64,000 bases of DNA from Streptomyces sp. NBC_00193 (GCF_026342735.1 NZ_JAPEMM010000001.1:1054001-1118000), one strand, 5' to 3'; positions 18,490-27,573 are shown, counted from the first letter of the stretch. Numbers and translations are program-made. The notes: generated by a model from the sequence alone, not told the origin.

Positions 18490-18963
18490 TCAGCCCCGCT
18501 GTTCCGTGGCGAGCGGTTCCGACAGCACGTCAAGAGCCCGGCGCAGCTGGGTGCTGGAGGTGTGGACCGTGTACGGGAAGTAGACGACCTCGACCCCGTG
18601 CACGGCGAAGTCCCTCTCCAGCTGGTCGCCCTTGGGGGTGCCGCGCCAGTCGTCGCCCTTGAATATGACGTCGAACCGGACCTGCTTCCACGTTTCGACC
18701 TTGTCCGGGACGGTCTCGACGAAAGCGGCGTCCACGTACTGCACGCTGCGGACGATCTCCAGCCGCTCGACGAGCGGAATCACCGGGCGCCGCCCCTTGG
18801 CCAGTTCCGCCATCTCGTCGGACACGACACCGGCCACCAGGTAGTCGCACTGACTCCGGGCGTGGCGAAGGATGTTGAGGTGTCCGATATGGAACAGATC
18901 GTAAGCACCTGGTGCATAACCGATGCGGTGTGGTCTACGTCCAGGCTCGGCAAATTCCGACAT
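18490..18963 (-). CDS. Glycerol-3-phosphate cytidylyltransferase-like (TagD/RfaE type) nucleotidyltransferase
   Basis: 157 residues. The nucleotidyltransferase signature is APGAYDLFHIGHLNILRHAR (the HxGH motif) near the N-terminus and HTSSTQLRR replaces the RTxGISTT motif near the C-terminus; FKGDDWRGTPKG is also typical of TagD. The family makes CDP-glycerol or related CDP/ADP-activated polyols for wall teichoic acids and polysaccharides. ATG 18963 is chosen because GGAG lies 6 nt upstream. It is divergent from the glycosyltransferase at 19106 and probably belongs to the polysaccharide locus. Exact substrate unknown. Confidence 0.82.
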   Translation of the reverse strand: MSEFAEPGRRPHRIGYAPGAYDLFHIGHLNILRHARSQCDYLVAGVVSDEMAELAKGRRPVIPLVERLEIVRSVQYVDAAFVETVPDKVETWKQVRFDVIFKGDDWRGTPKGDQLERDFAVHGVEVVYFPYTVHTSSTQLRRALDVLSEPLATEQRG

Positions 18964-19105
18964 GTCCCGCTCCGTCACGTGTTATCCCCCAGAAGCCGCA
19001 CACCCCGGTGTGGCGGATTAGCAGACAATAGCGTGCACGTTCCCCCTGTTGCCGGTGAACGAATAGGGTGACGTGCGCATCATCCTGGTGAGAGGGGGAC
19101 GTCCA

Positions 19106-20341
19106 GTGTCGAAATCCGGTCAGCGGCGCCTGCTGCTGGTTTCCACGAATTACGCCCCCGAGCACACGGGCATCGGCCCGTACGCCACCCAGATCGCGGA
19201 GCACTGGGCGGATCTCGGTCACGAGACCCACGTCCTGGCGGGCATGCCCCACTACCCGGCCTGGTCCGTCGAGCCGGAGTACAAGGGGGCGCTGCGGCGC
19301 ACGGAACAGCGCGCGGGTGTCACCGTGCACCGGCGCGCGCACACCGTTCCCCCGCGCCAAACCGCCCTCCGGCGGGCCCTTTTTGAAGGATCGATTCTGC
19401 TGCACGGCTCCGTGGCCCCGCCCCGGATGGCCAAGCCGGACGCGGTCCTCGCCCAGATGCCGAGCCTGGCCGGCGGCCTGCTCGCCGCCCGTCTCGCGGC
19501 ACGCTGGAAGGTCCCCTTCGTCCCGGTCGTCCAGGACCTGATGGGCGCCGCCGCCGCGCAGAGCGGGATCAGCGGCGGGGACAAGGCGGCCGCGTTCGCC
19601 GGGCGGGCCGAGGCCCACGCCCTCAAGCGGGCCACCCTCGTCGGTGTGATCCACGAGACCTTCGTCGACCGGGTCGTCGGCATGGGCGTGGACCCCGAGC
19701 GGATCCGGCTCGTCCCCAACTGGTCCCACGTGGCGCTGCCCACCAAGCCGCGCGGACGGACCCGCCACCACCTCGGGTGGGCTCCCGACCAGACCGTCGT
19801 CCTGCACTCCGGGAACATGGGGCTCAAGCAGGGGCTGGAGGTCCTCGTCGGCGCCGCCCGGCTGGACCCGAGCGTCCGATTCGTGCTGATGGGCGACGGA
19901 AGCCAGCGCTCCGCCCTCGCCGACCTGGCGGCCGACGTTCCCAATCTCGACATCATCCCCCCTGCCGCGGACGGCGAGTTCCCGGATATCCTCGCCGCGG
20001 CGGACGTGCTCGCGGTCACGCAGCACGCCGCCGTGATGGACATGAGCGTGCCGTCCAAGCTGACCTCGTACTTCCAGGCCGGCCGTCCCGTCGTCGCCTC
20101 CGTCGCGGCGCTGGGCGGGACCGCCCAGGAAGTGGAGCGCTCGGGCGCCGGGGTGCTCGTACCGCCGGAGAACCCGGAGGCCCTGCTGAAGGCCGTGCGG
20201 GCGCTGGCCGAGGACCCCGCCGGCGCGGACGCGCTGGGGGCGGCCGGGCCGCGCCACGTGGCGGCGCACCTGAGCCGTGAGGCGGGCCTCGCCCGCATCG
20301 ACGCACTGATGGACGAAGCACTTGGGGGTCCCCGGCCGTGA
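19106..20341 (+). CDS. GT4-family glycosyltransferase (WcaI-like)
   Basis: 411 residues with a GT-B fold. The N-terminal domain opens RRLLLVSTNYAPEHTGIGPYA, the pattern of WcaI-type colanic-acid transferases. The C-terminal donor-binding domain shows VVLHSGNMGLKQGLEVLVGAA and DMSVPSKLTSYFQAGRPVVA, with Glu-containing VPPENPEAL. It adds a nucleotide-sugar residue to a lipid-linked polysaccharide repeat on the inner membrane face. GTG 19106 is chosen for the AGAGGGGGA site; the frame continues to 19073. Its stop overlaps the next gene's GTG, beginning a three-gene coupled operon (transferase, copolymerase, flippase). Confidence 0.88.
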   Translation: MSKSGQRRLLLVSTNYAPEHTGIGPYATQIAEHWADLGHETHVLAGMPHYPAWSVEPEYKGALRRTEQRAGVTVHRRAHTVPPRQTALRRALFEGSILLHGSVAPPRMAKPDAVLAQMPSLAGGLLAARLAARWKVPFVPVVQDLMGAAAAQSGISGGDKAAAFAGRAEAHALKRATLVGVIHETFVDRVVGMGVDPERIRLVPNWSHVALPTKPRGRTRHHLGWAPDQTVVLHSGNMGLKQGLEVLVGAARLDPSVRFVLMGDGSQRSALADLAADVPNLDIIPPAADGEFPDILAAADVLAVTQHAAVMDMSVPSKLTSYFQAGRPVVASVAALGGTAQEVERSGAGVLVPPENPEALLKAVRALAEDPAGADALGAAGPRHVAAHLSREAGLARIDALMDEALGGPRP

Positions 20342-22116
20342 TCGAGACCAACCGCCCGGCAGCGGCTCCGGCCGAGGACGAACCGGACCTGCTCCGGGAC
20401 CAGTTCCGCCAGCTCCTGCGCTACCGCCGGCTCATCGGCGCGGGCGTGGGCATCGGCCTGCTCGGCGGGGTCTACCTCGGCGTCTCCACGGCGGACACCT
20501 ACGTGGCCACCGCCGACATCGTGCTGCGCGCACCCACCGACGACCCCTTCAACCCGAGCCTCGCCCCCGACAAGGCGATCAACATCGGCTCGGAGCGGCA
20601 GGTCGCGCTCTCCAGCTCCATAGCCAACGAGGCCGCCAAGAAGCTCGGGGTCTCTGCCACCGGCTTCTCGGCCCTGCGCGCCGGTCTGCAGGTGACCAAC
20701 CCCCCGCAGACGATGGTGCTGCGCTTCACCTACACCGCCTCCTCCCCCGCCGAGGCCGCCAAGCGCGCCAACGCGATGACCGAGGCCTACCTGCTCAAGC
20801 GGCAGGAAGCCCTCGACGTCACCCGCGACAAGATGGTCAAGGGCTACCAGGAGCAGCGCGATCCGGTGGTCAAGCAGCTCGAGGAGCTGTCCAAGCAGAT
20901 CACCGGCATGCCGGCCGGTCCGGCGCGGGACGCCGCGTACTCCGCCAAGACCGACCAGCAGGGCAAGATCAACACCCTCAACGGCAACATCGCCAAGCTC
21001 CAGGCCCTGGACATGACCCCGGGCCGGGTCACCAGCACCGCCGTCCCGCCGCACGGGGCCGACGGCCCCGGACTGCCCATGTCGCTCGCGCTCGGCACGG
21101 CCGTGGGCCTCGCCCTGGGCCTGCTCGGCGCCTGGGTGCGCCTCGTCTTCGACCCGGCTCCGCGCTCCGAGGGCGACGTCGCCCGGGCCCTGCGGGCGCC
21201 CGTCCTGGGCTCCCTGCCGCGGAGCAAGGCCGACGGCGGGCCGCTGCTCGCGGCGGGCGAGGAGGACCCCCGGCTGGCCGAGGAGTTCCGCTCGGTGGCC
21301 TTCCGGCTCGCCTACGACTCCCGCTTCGCGGACCGGCGCCGCCTCCTCGTGGTCGCCCCGCGCGGCAGCAGCGAGATCGCCGCCGCCGTGGCGGTGAACC
21401 TGGCCGCCTCCTTCGCGGAGACCGGCAAGGACGTGCTCCTCATCGAGGCCGACCTGCGCACCCCGGTGCTGGCCAGCCAGCTGCCCACCGACGCCACCGG
21501 CCGGCCGCGCTGGAGCCAGTCGCAGGGCGGCCCCGGCGCGCAGCACGGGGACACCGAGTGGCCCGACGGCCGCCAGCTCCTCGTGGACGCCGGGGAATCG
21601 GGCAGTTTCGACCTGATCCCGGGCGAGCGGGTGCGCAACGTGCCCCGCGCGCTGACCTCGCAGCGGGCCTCCCGGCTGATCTCCGAGGCCGACTCCCCCA
21701 ACTCCACCGTCGTGGTGCTCGCCCCGCCCGTGCTCTCGTACGCCGACGCCCTCGCGCTCGTCGACCGCGTCGACGGGGTCCTGGTGGTCTGCAACCCCGG
21801 CGCGGTGCGCCGCACCGACCTCTCCCGCATCCGCGAGCTGATCAGCGGGGCCGGCGGCACGGTGCTGGGCGCCGTCCTGCACGCACCGCTGCCGGGCGAG
21901 AAGAAGCGCGGCCTCGGCCGGGCCCCCAAGGGCGGCGACCCCGCCGCCGAGGAGCCCCGGCCCGCGCCGCCCGCGCCCGCCCCGGCGCCCTCGCCCGGTG
22001 CGCGGGAGCCGCAGCCGATCCCGTACGAGGTCGCTGCCGCCGACGCCGCCCAGCACGTCCCGGGCGACGGCACCGACACGGTCGCCCTGCGTACGGTCCG
22101 CACGGGCCGGCGGTGA
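20338..22116 (+). CDS. Polysaccharide copolymerase (Wzz-like) with degenerate tyrosine-kinase-like domain
   Basis: 592 residues. A Wzz domain: first membrane helix near residues 32-52 (LIGAGVGIGLLGGVYLGV), an extracytoplasmic coiled region, and second helix near 243-262. The cytoplasmic domain resembles BY-kinases (EEFRSVAFRLAY, then DVLLIEADLRTPVLA), but the expected Walker A GEGKST position reads APRGSSEIAAAVAVNLA, with no Gly-Lys-Ser/Thr. There is no C-terminal tyrosine cluster; the tail is Pro/Ala-rich. It probably controls chain length without kinase activity. Translation is coupled to the genes on both sides by 4-nt overlaps. Confidence 0.85.
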   Translation: MIETNRPAAAPAEDEPDLLRDQFRQLLRYRRLIGAGVGIGLLGGVYLGVSTADTYVATADIVLRAPTDDPFNPSLAPDKAINIGSERQVALSSSIANEAAKKLGVSATGFSALRAGLQVTNPPQTMVLRFTYTASSPAEAAKRANAMTEAYLLKRQEALDVTRDKMVKGYQEQRDPVVKQLEELSKQITGMPAGPARDAAYSAKTDQQGKINTLNGNIAKLQALDMTPGRVTSTAVPPHGADGPGLPMSLALGTAVGLALGLLGAWVRLVFDPAPRSEGDVARALRAPVLGSLPRSKADGGPLLAAGEEDPRLAEEFRSVAFRLAYDSRFADRRRLLVVAPRGSSEIAAAVAVNLAASFAETGKDVLLIEADLRTPVLASQLPTDATGRPRWSQSQGGPGAQHGDTEWPDGRQLLVDAGESGSFDLIPGERVRNVPRALTSQRASRLISEADSPNSTVVVLAPPVLSYADALALVDRVDGVLVVCNPGAVRRTDLSRIRELISGAGGTVLGAVLHAPLPGEKKRGLGRAPKGGDPAAEEPRPAPPAPAPAPSPGAREPQPIPYEVAAADAAQHVPGDGTDTVALRTVRTGRR

Positions 22117-23369
22117 GCCGGCGCGGCCTCGCGGCGGTCGCCTCGGTCCTGGACCAGGCCGCGTCCAGCGCCACGAACATCCTGGTCCTGGTGCTGGCCG
22201 CCCGGCTCTCCTCGGCGGCCGGCTTCGCCGACTTCACGATGGTCTACGTGACCTTCACCGTGCTGCTCGGCCTGAACATGGCCTACGTCGGCCAGACCCT
22301 GGTGCTGGAGAAGGACGACCCCGGCACCGGCCGCCTCGCCGCGGCCTGCCGCTCCGGCCTCGCCTTCACCGGGGCCGCCGGGGCGGCGGTCGGCGCCGTG
22401 GTGGCCCTCGCGGGCCTGCTGCTGCCCGGGGCCACCGGCCGGGCGTTCCTCGCGCTGGGACTCGTCCTGCCCCTGGTGCTGCTCCAGGACGGGCTGCGCT
22501 ACTGCTTCTCCGCGCTGCGGGCGCCCCAGCGGGCGCTGGCCGCCGACGCACTGCGCCTCGCCTGCGTGGTGCCCGCACTGCTGCTCCAGCCCGAGGGCGC
22601 GTCGGCCGGGCGCCTGGTGCTGGTGTGGGGGGTCTCGGCGCTGCCCGCGCTCGCGCTGGGCCTGTGGCTGCTGCGGCCCTCCGTGCGCGGCGCCGCCGCC
22701 GACCTGCGGCCGTACCTGCGGCGCGGGCACCTCGGGCAGCGGTTCGTGGTCGAGTTCGCCGTGGGCAACGGCTCCAGCCAGCTCGCCGTCCTGGGACTCG
22801 GCGTCTTCGCGACCCCGCTGGCGGTGGGCGCGCTGCGCGGCGCGACCACCCTCTTCGGGCCGCTGAACGTGCTGTTCAACTCCGCGAACTCCTTCGGCCC
22901 GCCAATCGTCGGCCGGGCCTCGGGAAAGCGGGGCGTGGTCCGGCTGACCGCGCTGATGGGCGGCGCGCTCGCGGTGACCGGCGCCGCGTGGGGGGCCGTA
23001 CTGTACGCGCTGCCGGAGCGGGCCGGCCGCGAACTGCTCGGCGACACCTGGCAGGCGGCGTCCGCGCTGCTGCCCGCGACCGGTGCCCAGTACGCCGTCA
23101 TGGGGCTCGGCACCTGTGCGCTGCTGACCCTGCGGGTGCTGAACCCGAAGGCCACCCTCTCGCTCCAGGTGGTCTTCTCGCTGCTGTCGGTCGGGCTGCT
23201 GCTGGGCGGGTACGCCGCCTGGGGCGTGGCCGGGGCCGCCTGGGGCCTCGCCCTCGGCTCCGCTGCGAAGGCCGCGGCCGGCTGGCTGCGCGTGGCCCGG
23301 CTGCCCGCCCCCGCCCCGGACCCCGAACCGGCCGCCGCGGGCCCCTCGGACCAGGTCCGGGCGGCCTGA
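22113..23369 (+). CDS. Polysaccharide flippase-like integral membrane protein (Wzx type)
   Basis: 418 residues, almost entirely hydrophobic helices (about 12), with positively charged short loops. It opens LAAVASVLDQAASSATNILVLVLAARLSSAAGFADF, the start typical of MOP-superfamily flippases. It would move lipid-linked repeat units across the membrane. GTG 22113 overlaps the stop of the copolymerase gene, and the spacing and order (glycosyltransferase, Wzz, flippase) support the role. Family assignment rests on topology and context because Wzx sequences diverge strongly. Confidence 0.8.
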   Translation: MSRRGLAAVASVLDQAASSATNILVLVLAARLSSAAGFADFTMVYVTFTVLLGLNMAYVGQTLVLEKDDPGTGRLAAACRSGLAFTGAAGAAVGAVVALAGLLLPGATGRAFLALGLVLPLVLLQDGLRYCFSALRAPQRALAADALRLACVVPALLLQPEGASAGRLVLVWGVSALPALALGLWLLRPSVRGAAADLRPYLRRGHLGQRFVVEFAVGNGSSQLAVLGLGVFATPLAVGALRGATTLFGPLNVLFNSANSFGPPIVGRASGKRGVVRLTALMGGALAVTGAAWGAVLYALPERAGRELLGDTWQAASALLPATGAQYAVMGLGTCALLTLRVLNPKATLSLQVVFSLLSVGLLLGGYAAWGVAGAAWGLALGSAAKAAAGWLRVARLPAPAPDPEPAAAGPSDQVRAA

Positions 23370-23389
23370 GGCAGGACCGGCTCCCTTGG

Positions 23390-23971
23390 TCAGGCCGGGG
23401 TGTCGCCGAAGCCCGCTTCGATCAGGGCGAACAGCTCCCGCATGGCCTGGTGCTGGTCCTCCTGACCGCGGATCAGGCTCGCGGTGTCCATCACGAAGCG
23501 GGCCAGCGCGGCGGACCTGAGGTCGCCCTCTGGAGCGCCGGTCTCCTCCGCGATGGCCGCGGCGAGCGCGACCTCGTGGCGCCGCCACATCCGGTCCCAG
23601 TACTCCTGCAGCTCCGGCGTCTCCCGGACCAGGTTGATGTGCGCGATCACCGCCGGGTCGTCGATCCGGCGGCTCGCCCGGGTCTCCACGAAGTGCTCGC
23701 GCAGGGAGTGCAGGACCGACTGCCCGGGCGCGCGGTCCCGTACGGCCGAGACGAGCGCGGCCTCGATGTCCTCGTCCTCGTCGAAGACGAGGGCTTCCTT
23801 GCTCGGGAAGTGCTTGAACAGCGTGGTCACCGAGACGTCGGCCGCCTCCGCCACGTCACGGACGCCGACCTTGTCGTACCCGTGCTCCAGGAACAGGCTC
23901 AGCGCGGCATCGGCCAGGGCCTTGCGGGTCTGGGCCTTCTTGCGCTCGCGGCGCCCCACGGTCTCGGTCAT
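23390..23971 (-). CDS. TetR-family transcriptional regulator
   Basis: 193 residues. The N-terminal HTH is clear: KAQTRKALADAALSLFLEHGYDKVGVRDVAEAADVSVTTLFKHFPSKEAL. The C-terminal ligand domain has WxxRxxR-like helices (LQEYWDRMWRRHE) as in MftR/actinobacterial TetR proteins. It is antisense to the polysaccharide operon and lies between the flippase and the Wzy-like gene, so it may control unrelated genes. The effector is unknown. Confidence 0.92.
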   Translation of the reverse strand: MTETVGRRERKKAQTRKALADAALSLFLEHGYDKVGVRDVAEAADVSVTTLFKHFPSKEALVFDEDEDIEAALVSAVRDRAPGQSVLHSLREHFVETRASRRIDDPAVIAHINLVRETPELQEYWDRMWRRHEVALAAAIAEETGAPEGDLRSAALARFVMDTASLIRGQEDQHQAMRELFALIEAGFGDTPA

Positions 23972-24025
23972 GACACCACTGTACCGGCGGTGCGTATTCG
24001 GTGCACAAGTTGAGTGGTTCCACCT

Positions 24026-25543
24026 TTAGCGCAGGGAGGTGGAACGGTCCTGCCGGTACGTGGCCACGAGCGCCAGGCACATCGCCGCGATGGCGATCCG
24101 GCCCGAGGCCTGGAGCAGCGGCCCGCGCAGCAGGATGAAGGAGTACCCGGCGACCAGCGGGACCACCGTGGAGATGAGACTGCCGGGCGGCGAGCTGCGC
24201 CGTGCGCGCTTCGCGTAACGCCGGTCGACGCGGGCGGAGGCGTACCCCATCCCCAGGAGCCCCGCCCCCATGCCCAGCGGCCCGAAGTCGATCCACAGCT
24301 CGGCCCAGATCGGCGAGGAGAGGTTGGTGTTGACCGTGCCCATCCACTGGCCGACCATCACGCCGGTGTCGCGCGGCTTGCCCGACCACACCGAGCGCGG
24401 CACCGCGAAGAAGACCGATCCCGCGAGCTGGCGCCCGTAGGAATGGCCGGGGCCCGATTCGGCGAAGGTGATGGTGTTCGCGAACATGCCGATCTGGTCG
24501 TAGTCCTTGAGCGCCATCGGCTCCAGGAACGAGGTCGTCTCGACCGGCTTGTAGTTCTTCTCGTCGTAGCGGAAGCGGTCCGCGAACGGGAAGATCAGCA
24601 GGGCGATCACCACGGCCATGGACAGCGCCACCCGGTACATCGCGGCGCTCACCGGGAAGACGGTGAAGAGCATCGCGAACATGACCGTGAGGAACCAGTA
24701 GCGCGGGTTGGAGATCGGGTTGTTGACGATCAGGTTGAGGACCATGAGCGCCGACCAGGTGACGATGATCGACATCTTCCGGCGGGCGAACTTCGAGGTG
24801 ATCAGCCAGCGCGTGTACAGCAGCAGGGCCAACAGCGCGGGGACCGTGCCGAATCCGCGCAGCAGGGCCTGCCCGGCCTGGCCGTCCTGGGAGACGCCCG
24901 CCTCCTCGATGCCCGCGATGATCTCCTGGCGGCTGGAGAAGAACACCGCCGGACCGCCGAGCTTCACGATCAGGGCCGCCCCGCCCAGGAACGCCACGCC
25001 GGTCAGCACGTAGAGGCGCCTGCGGTGCGTCATGAGCGGGCGCGGCTCCTTCAGCGAACCGCCCGCGCGGCCGGCCGGCCGGTGCCGGGCCAGCAGGACG
25101 CCCACGTCGAAGACGGCGCAGCCGAGCAGCACCAGGCCGATGGAGGCGGTGAGGTCGGAGCGCGGGCCGACGACGGGGGTCGGGACCTGGCCGAGCACGG
25201 CCTGCGCGAGGGGGGCCACGCCCATGGCCATGTAGACGAAGAGCCAGAAGGAGCCCTGGAGCAGCTTGCGGCGGCTGGTCAGGACCATCGCCGAGAGCCG
25301 GGCGCCCGCGTACATGGTGAGCAGGAGCTGGAGCCAGAAGGCGGCATCGTGCTGACCGGCGCCGGGCTGCACGGCGACGAAGAGGGGCAGGAAGACGGTG
25401 AATCCGAGGGCCAGCGGGACGGAGAGCGCCCGGGAGAGCAGGGTCCGCGGCGTGGTGACCCGGCCCCAGCTCTTCTCCTCGCCGGGCCGCGGCGGCACCG
25501 CCCTGACCACCCCGGCAGCGGTCCCGCGCATGTCGGTCGCCAC
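24026..25543 (-). CDS. Wzy-like polysaccharide polymerase / multi-pass membrane protein
   Basis: About 505 residues with ten or more predicted helices, a large periplasmic-type loop (FRYDEKNYKPVETTSFLEPMALKDYDQ..., then FAESGPGHSYGRQLAGSVFFAVPRSVWSGKP) and a late GPLGMGAGLLGMGYA helix. That layout fits O-antigen/exopolysaccharide polymerases of the Wzy type, but the sequence signature is weak. GTG 25543 has a G-rich site upstream; ATG 25531 is the alternative. It is divergent from the acetyltransferase at 25655. Role as the polymerase of this locus is inferred from context. Confidence 0.72.
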   Translation of the reverse strand: MATDMRGTAAGVVRAVPPRPGEEKSWGRVTTPRTLLSRALSVPLALGFTVFLPLFVAVQPGAGQHDAAFWLQLLLTMYAGARLSAMVLTSRRKLLQGSFWLFVYMAMGVAPLAQAVLGQVPTPVVGPRSDLTASIGLVLLGCAVFDVGVLLARHRPAGRAGGSLKEPRPLMTHRRRLYVLTGVAFLGGAALIVKLGGPAVFFSSRQEIIAGIEEAGVSQDGQAGQALLRGFGTVPALLALLLYTRWLITSKFARRKMSIIVTWSALMVLNLIVNNPISNPRYWFLTVMFAMLFTVFPVSAAMYRVALSMAVVIALLIFPFADRFRYDEKNYKPVETTSFLEPMALKDYDQIGMFANTITFAESGPGHSYGRQLAGSVFFAVPRSVWSGKPRDTGVMVGQWMGTVNTNLSSPIWAELWIDFGPLGMGAGLLGMGYASARVDRRYAKRARRSSPPGSLISTVVPLVAGYSFILLRGPLLQASGRIAIAAMCLALVATYRQDRSTSLR

Positions 25544-25654
25544 GCTCGCCCCCACCCCCTGTGCCTGATCCGGCCGCAGTCTAGTCTGAGCGCTCGGCGC
25601 CCGGGGAGGCGCCTTCGAAGGCGCCGTTGGGGGCCGCAGTGCGAGGGGGTGCCC

Positions 25655-26194
25655 GTGCGTGATCTTCCTGCCTTCACGCTGGCCGGATACGACAAGGGGC
25701 GCGGGCGGCTGACGCAGGCGCTCTGGTTCGCCGTGATGAACACGCTCTTCATGAGCTGGCTGTGCCCCGCCCGGCTGCGGGTCGCGCTGCTGCGGGCCTT
25801 CGGGGCGCGGATCGGCGAAGGGGTGCTGATCCGCCACCGGGTGCGGGTGCTGTGGCCCTGGAAGCTGACCGTGGGCGACCACGCGTGGATCGGCGAGGGC
25901 GCCTGGATACTCAACCTGGAGCCCGTGACGATCGGCGCGCACGCCTGCGTCTCGCAGGAGGCGCTGCTGTGCACCGGCTCGCACGACCACCGGGCCGCCG
26001 ACTTCCGCTACCGCAACGCGCCGGTCACCGTCGAGGACGGCGCGTGGGTGGCGGTACGGGCCACCGTGCTGGCCGGGGTGACCATCGGCCGGTGCGCGGT
26101 CGCCGGCGCCGGGTCCGTGGTCCACAAGGACCTCCCCGCGCTGACCCTGCAGACCCAGGACGGGCACCGCCGCCCGGTCAAGGAGCCGAATTGA
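25655..26194 (+). CDS. WcaF-like left-handed beta-helix acetyltransferase
   Basis: 179 residues. After an N-terminal hydrophobic segment (LTQALWFAVMNTLFMSWLC) come hexapeptide repeats: IGEGVLIRHRVRV, LTVGDHAWIGEGAW, VTIGAHACVSQEALLCTGSHD, VTVEDGAWVAVRATVLAGVTIGRCAVAGAGSVV. His in GSHDH is the probable catalytic base. It would O-acetylate a sugar of the exopolysaccharide. GTG 25655 is preferred because GAGGGGG ends 6 nt upstream; a GTG at 25649 is in frame. The stop codon TGA at 26192 falls at the edge of the tnpB element's terminal hairpin, so the original 3' end may have been altered by insertion. Confidence 0.85.
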   Translation: MRDLPAFTLAGYDKGRGRLTQALWFAVMNTLFMSWLCPARLRVALLRAFGARIGEGVLIRHRVRVLWPWKLTVGDHAWIGEGAWILNLEPVTIGAHACVSQEALLCTGSHDHRAADFRYRNAPVTVEDGAWVAVRATVLAGVTIGRCAVAGAGSVVHKDLPALTLQTQDGHRRPVKEPN

Positions 26195-26223
26195 ATCCTC
26201 CCCGCTTTAAGGGGCGGGGATTC
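26193..26223 (-). mobile_element. Right end and guide-RNA-type hairpin of an IS200/IS605-like tnpB element
   Basis: On the minus strand the sequence runs GAATCCCCGCCCCTTAAAGC and then GGGGAGGATTC. GCGGGG/CCCCGC arms flank a TTAA-containing loop. This is the terminal stem-loop typical of IS605-family right ends. It overlaps the last four codons and stop of tnpB, where the 3' end of an omega RNA (reRNA) would form. The left end was not located. Confidence 0.7.
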
Positions 26224-27430
26224 CTGGCTCACGTTGGCTGTGGACCTGCGGTCCGTCAGCTCTTACACGATCGGCACCAGCCGGGTTGAGACCAGCCCGG
26301 ACCAGCATCACGCGGGCGGAGTTCTTGTCCCTGGGGGACACGGCTCCGCACGCGGTGCAGGTGTAGGTACGTTCAGAGAGAGGTAGTGCGTGCTTGGTTC
26401 TCGCTCCGCACTGCGCACAATCCATGGTGGTATGCGCGGGGTGGACAAGCTGCACGATGCGCCCGTGCTTGCGGCCCATCTCGATGAGCGCCGTCTTGGC
26501 GGCGGAGATGGCGGCGTCGGCGGCCTTGCGGGCCATGGTCGACTTGGCGAGGAACTTCGGCCGGAAGTCCTCCACCGCGAGGGCGTCGTGGTCGCGGACC
26601 ACAGCCTTGGCCCACTTGCGGCCGGTGTCCTGACGCTGCCGCGCCACCTTCTTGTGGAGCCTCGCCGCCTGCTTCTTCGCCGCCCGGTAGCCCCTCGACC
26701 CGGGCTCGCCCTTCACCGGCTTCCGGCGCGCCATCATCCGCTGATAACGGGCGAGCCCGGCAGCCACTTTCTTCCCGTGCTCGGGGTGCGGGAGGTCATG
26801 GGCGTCACTCGTGGTGGTCGCCGTCTCCCTCACACCCCAGTCGATGCCGATCACCGCGCCCATCTCCGGGAGCGGCTGGACTTCTGCGGAGACAACGAAG
26901 GACGCGTACCAGTGGCCGAGGCTGTCGCGGTAGATCCGTACCGACGACGGGTCCGCCGGGAGGCTACGGGACCAGACCACCCTCAGGCTGATCCCACCCG
27001 CGAGGTGCAGACAGCCGTCTTTGATCCGGAAACCACGACGGGTGTAATTGAGCGTGGGATCGGCCTGGGACTTCTTCTTGAACTTCGGCATCCCCGCCCG
27101 CTGCCGCATCGGCAACCGGGCCTTGATGTCCTTGAGCGCCTTGGCCCGGGACTTCCCGAAGTCCCGGATCAGCTGCTGCTGCGGAACACTGCTGCCATCG
27201 CGCAACCACCCGTTCATGGTGCGGGTTTCGGTCAGCATCTTGTCCAGTCGTGCGGGGCCGCACTTCTTGCCCTCGGCGCGGGCCCTCTTCGACCGAGCGG
27301 TGCATTCGTTCCAGATCCAGCGGCACCGGTCCCACTCACCCGACAACTTGGCGAGCGCGGTGGACGACACACGAAGCCGGTAGGTGAACCGGGCGTGCCC
27401 GGTCTCTTCCGTCTCCTGAGATGCCGCCAT
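26207..27430 (-). CDS. tnpB: TnpB (IS200/IS605-family OrfB), RNA-guided nuclease-type transposon protein
   Basis: 407 residues, full length for TnpB. All three RuvC acids are present: Asp197 in VIGIDWGV, Glu287 in LAVEDF, Asp368 in SPRDKNSARVM. The zinc ribbon is intact: Cys338/Cys341 and Cys358/Cys361. The N-terminal HTH-like WDRCRWIWNECTA region is also typical. No tnpA lies nearby, so the element would need a transposase in trans. Known TnpB proteins cut DNA guided by a short RNA from the element's right end. It is opposite in orientation to the flanking polysaccharide genes and separates an acetyltransferase from a glycosyltransferase. Confidence 0.93.
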   Translation of the reverse strand: MAASQETEETGHARFTYRLRVSSTALAKLSGEWDRCRWIWNECTARSKRARAEGKKCGPARLDKMLTETRTMNGWLRDGSSVPQQQLIRDFGKSRAKALKDIKARLPMRQRAGMPKFKKKSQADPTLNYTRRGFRIKDGCLHLAGGISLRVVWSRSLPADPSSVRIYRDSLGHWYASFVVSAEVQPLPEMGAVIGIDWGVRETATTTSDAHDLPHPEHGKKVAAGLARYQRMMARRKPVKGEPGSRGYRAAKKQAARLHKKVARQRQDTGRKWAKAVVRDHDALAVEDFRPKFLAKSTMARKAADAAISAAKTALIEMGRKHGRIVQLVHPAHTTMDCAQCGARTKHALPLSERTYTCTACGAVSPRDKNSARVMLVRAGLNPAGADRVRADGPQVHSQREPGIPAP

Positions 27431-27573
27431 GCGCTCAACCTAGACCCGCCCACTGACAACGCAAGAAAGCGCAGCTCACAACAGATGCGAGCAGAACTCC
27501 GGCGCTCCGCGCCCACGACGGCGGGACCCACTCCTCCCCAGACCGAAGCCCTGAGCATCCTGGGAGAGATCCA

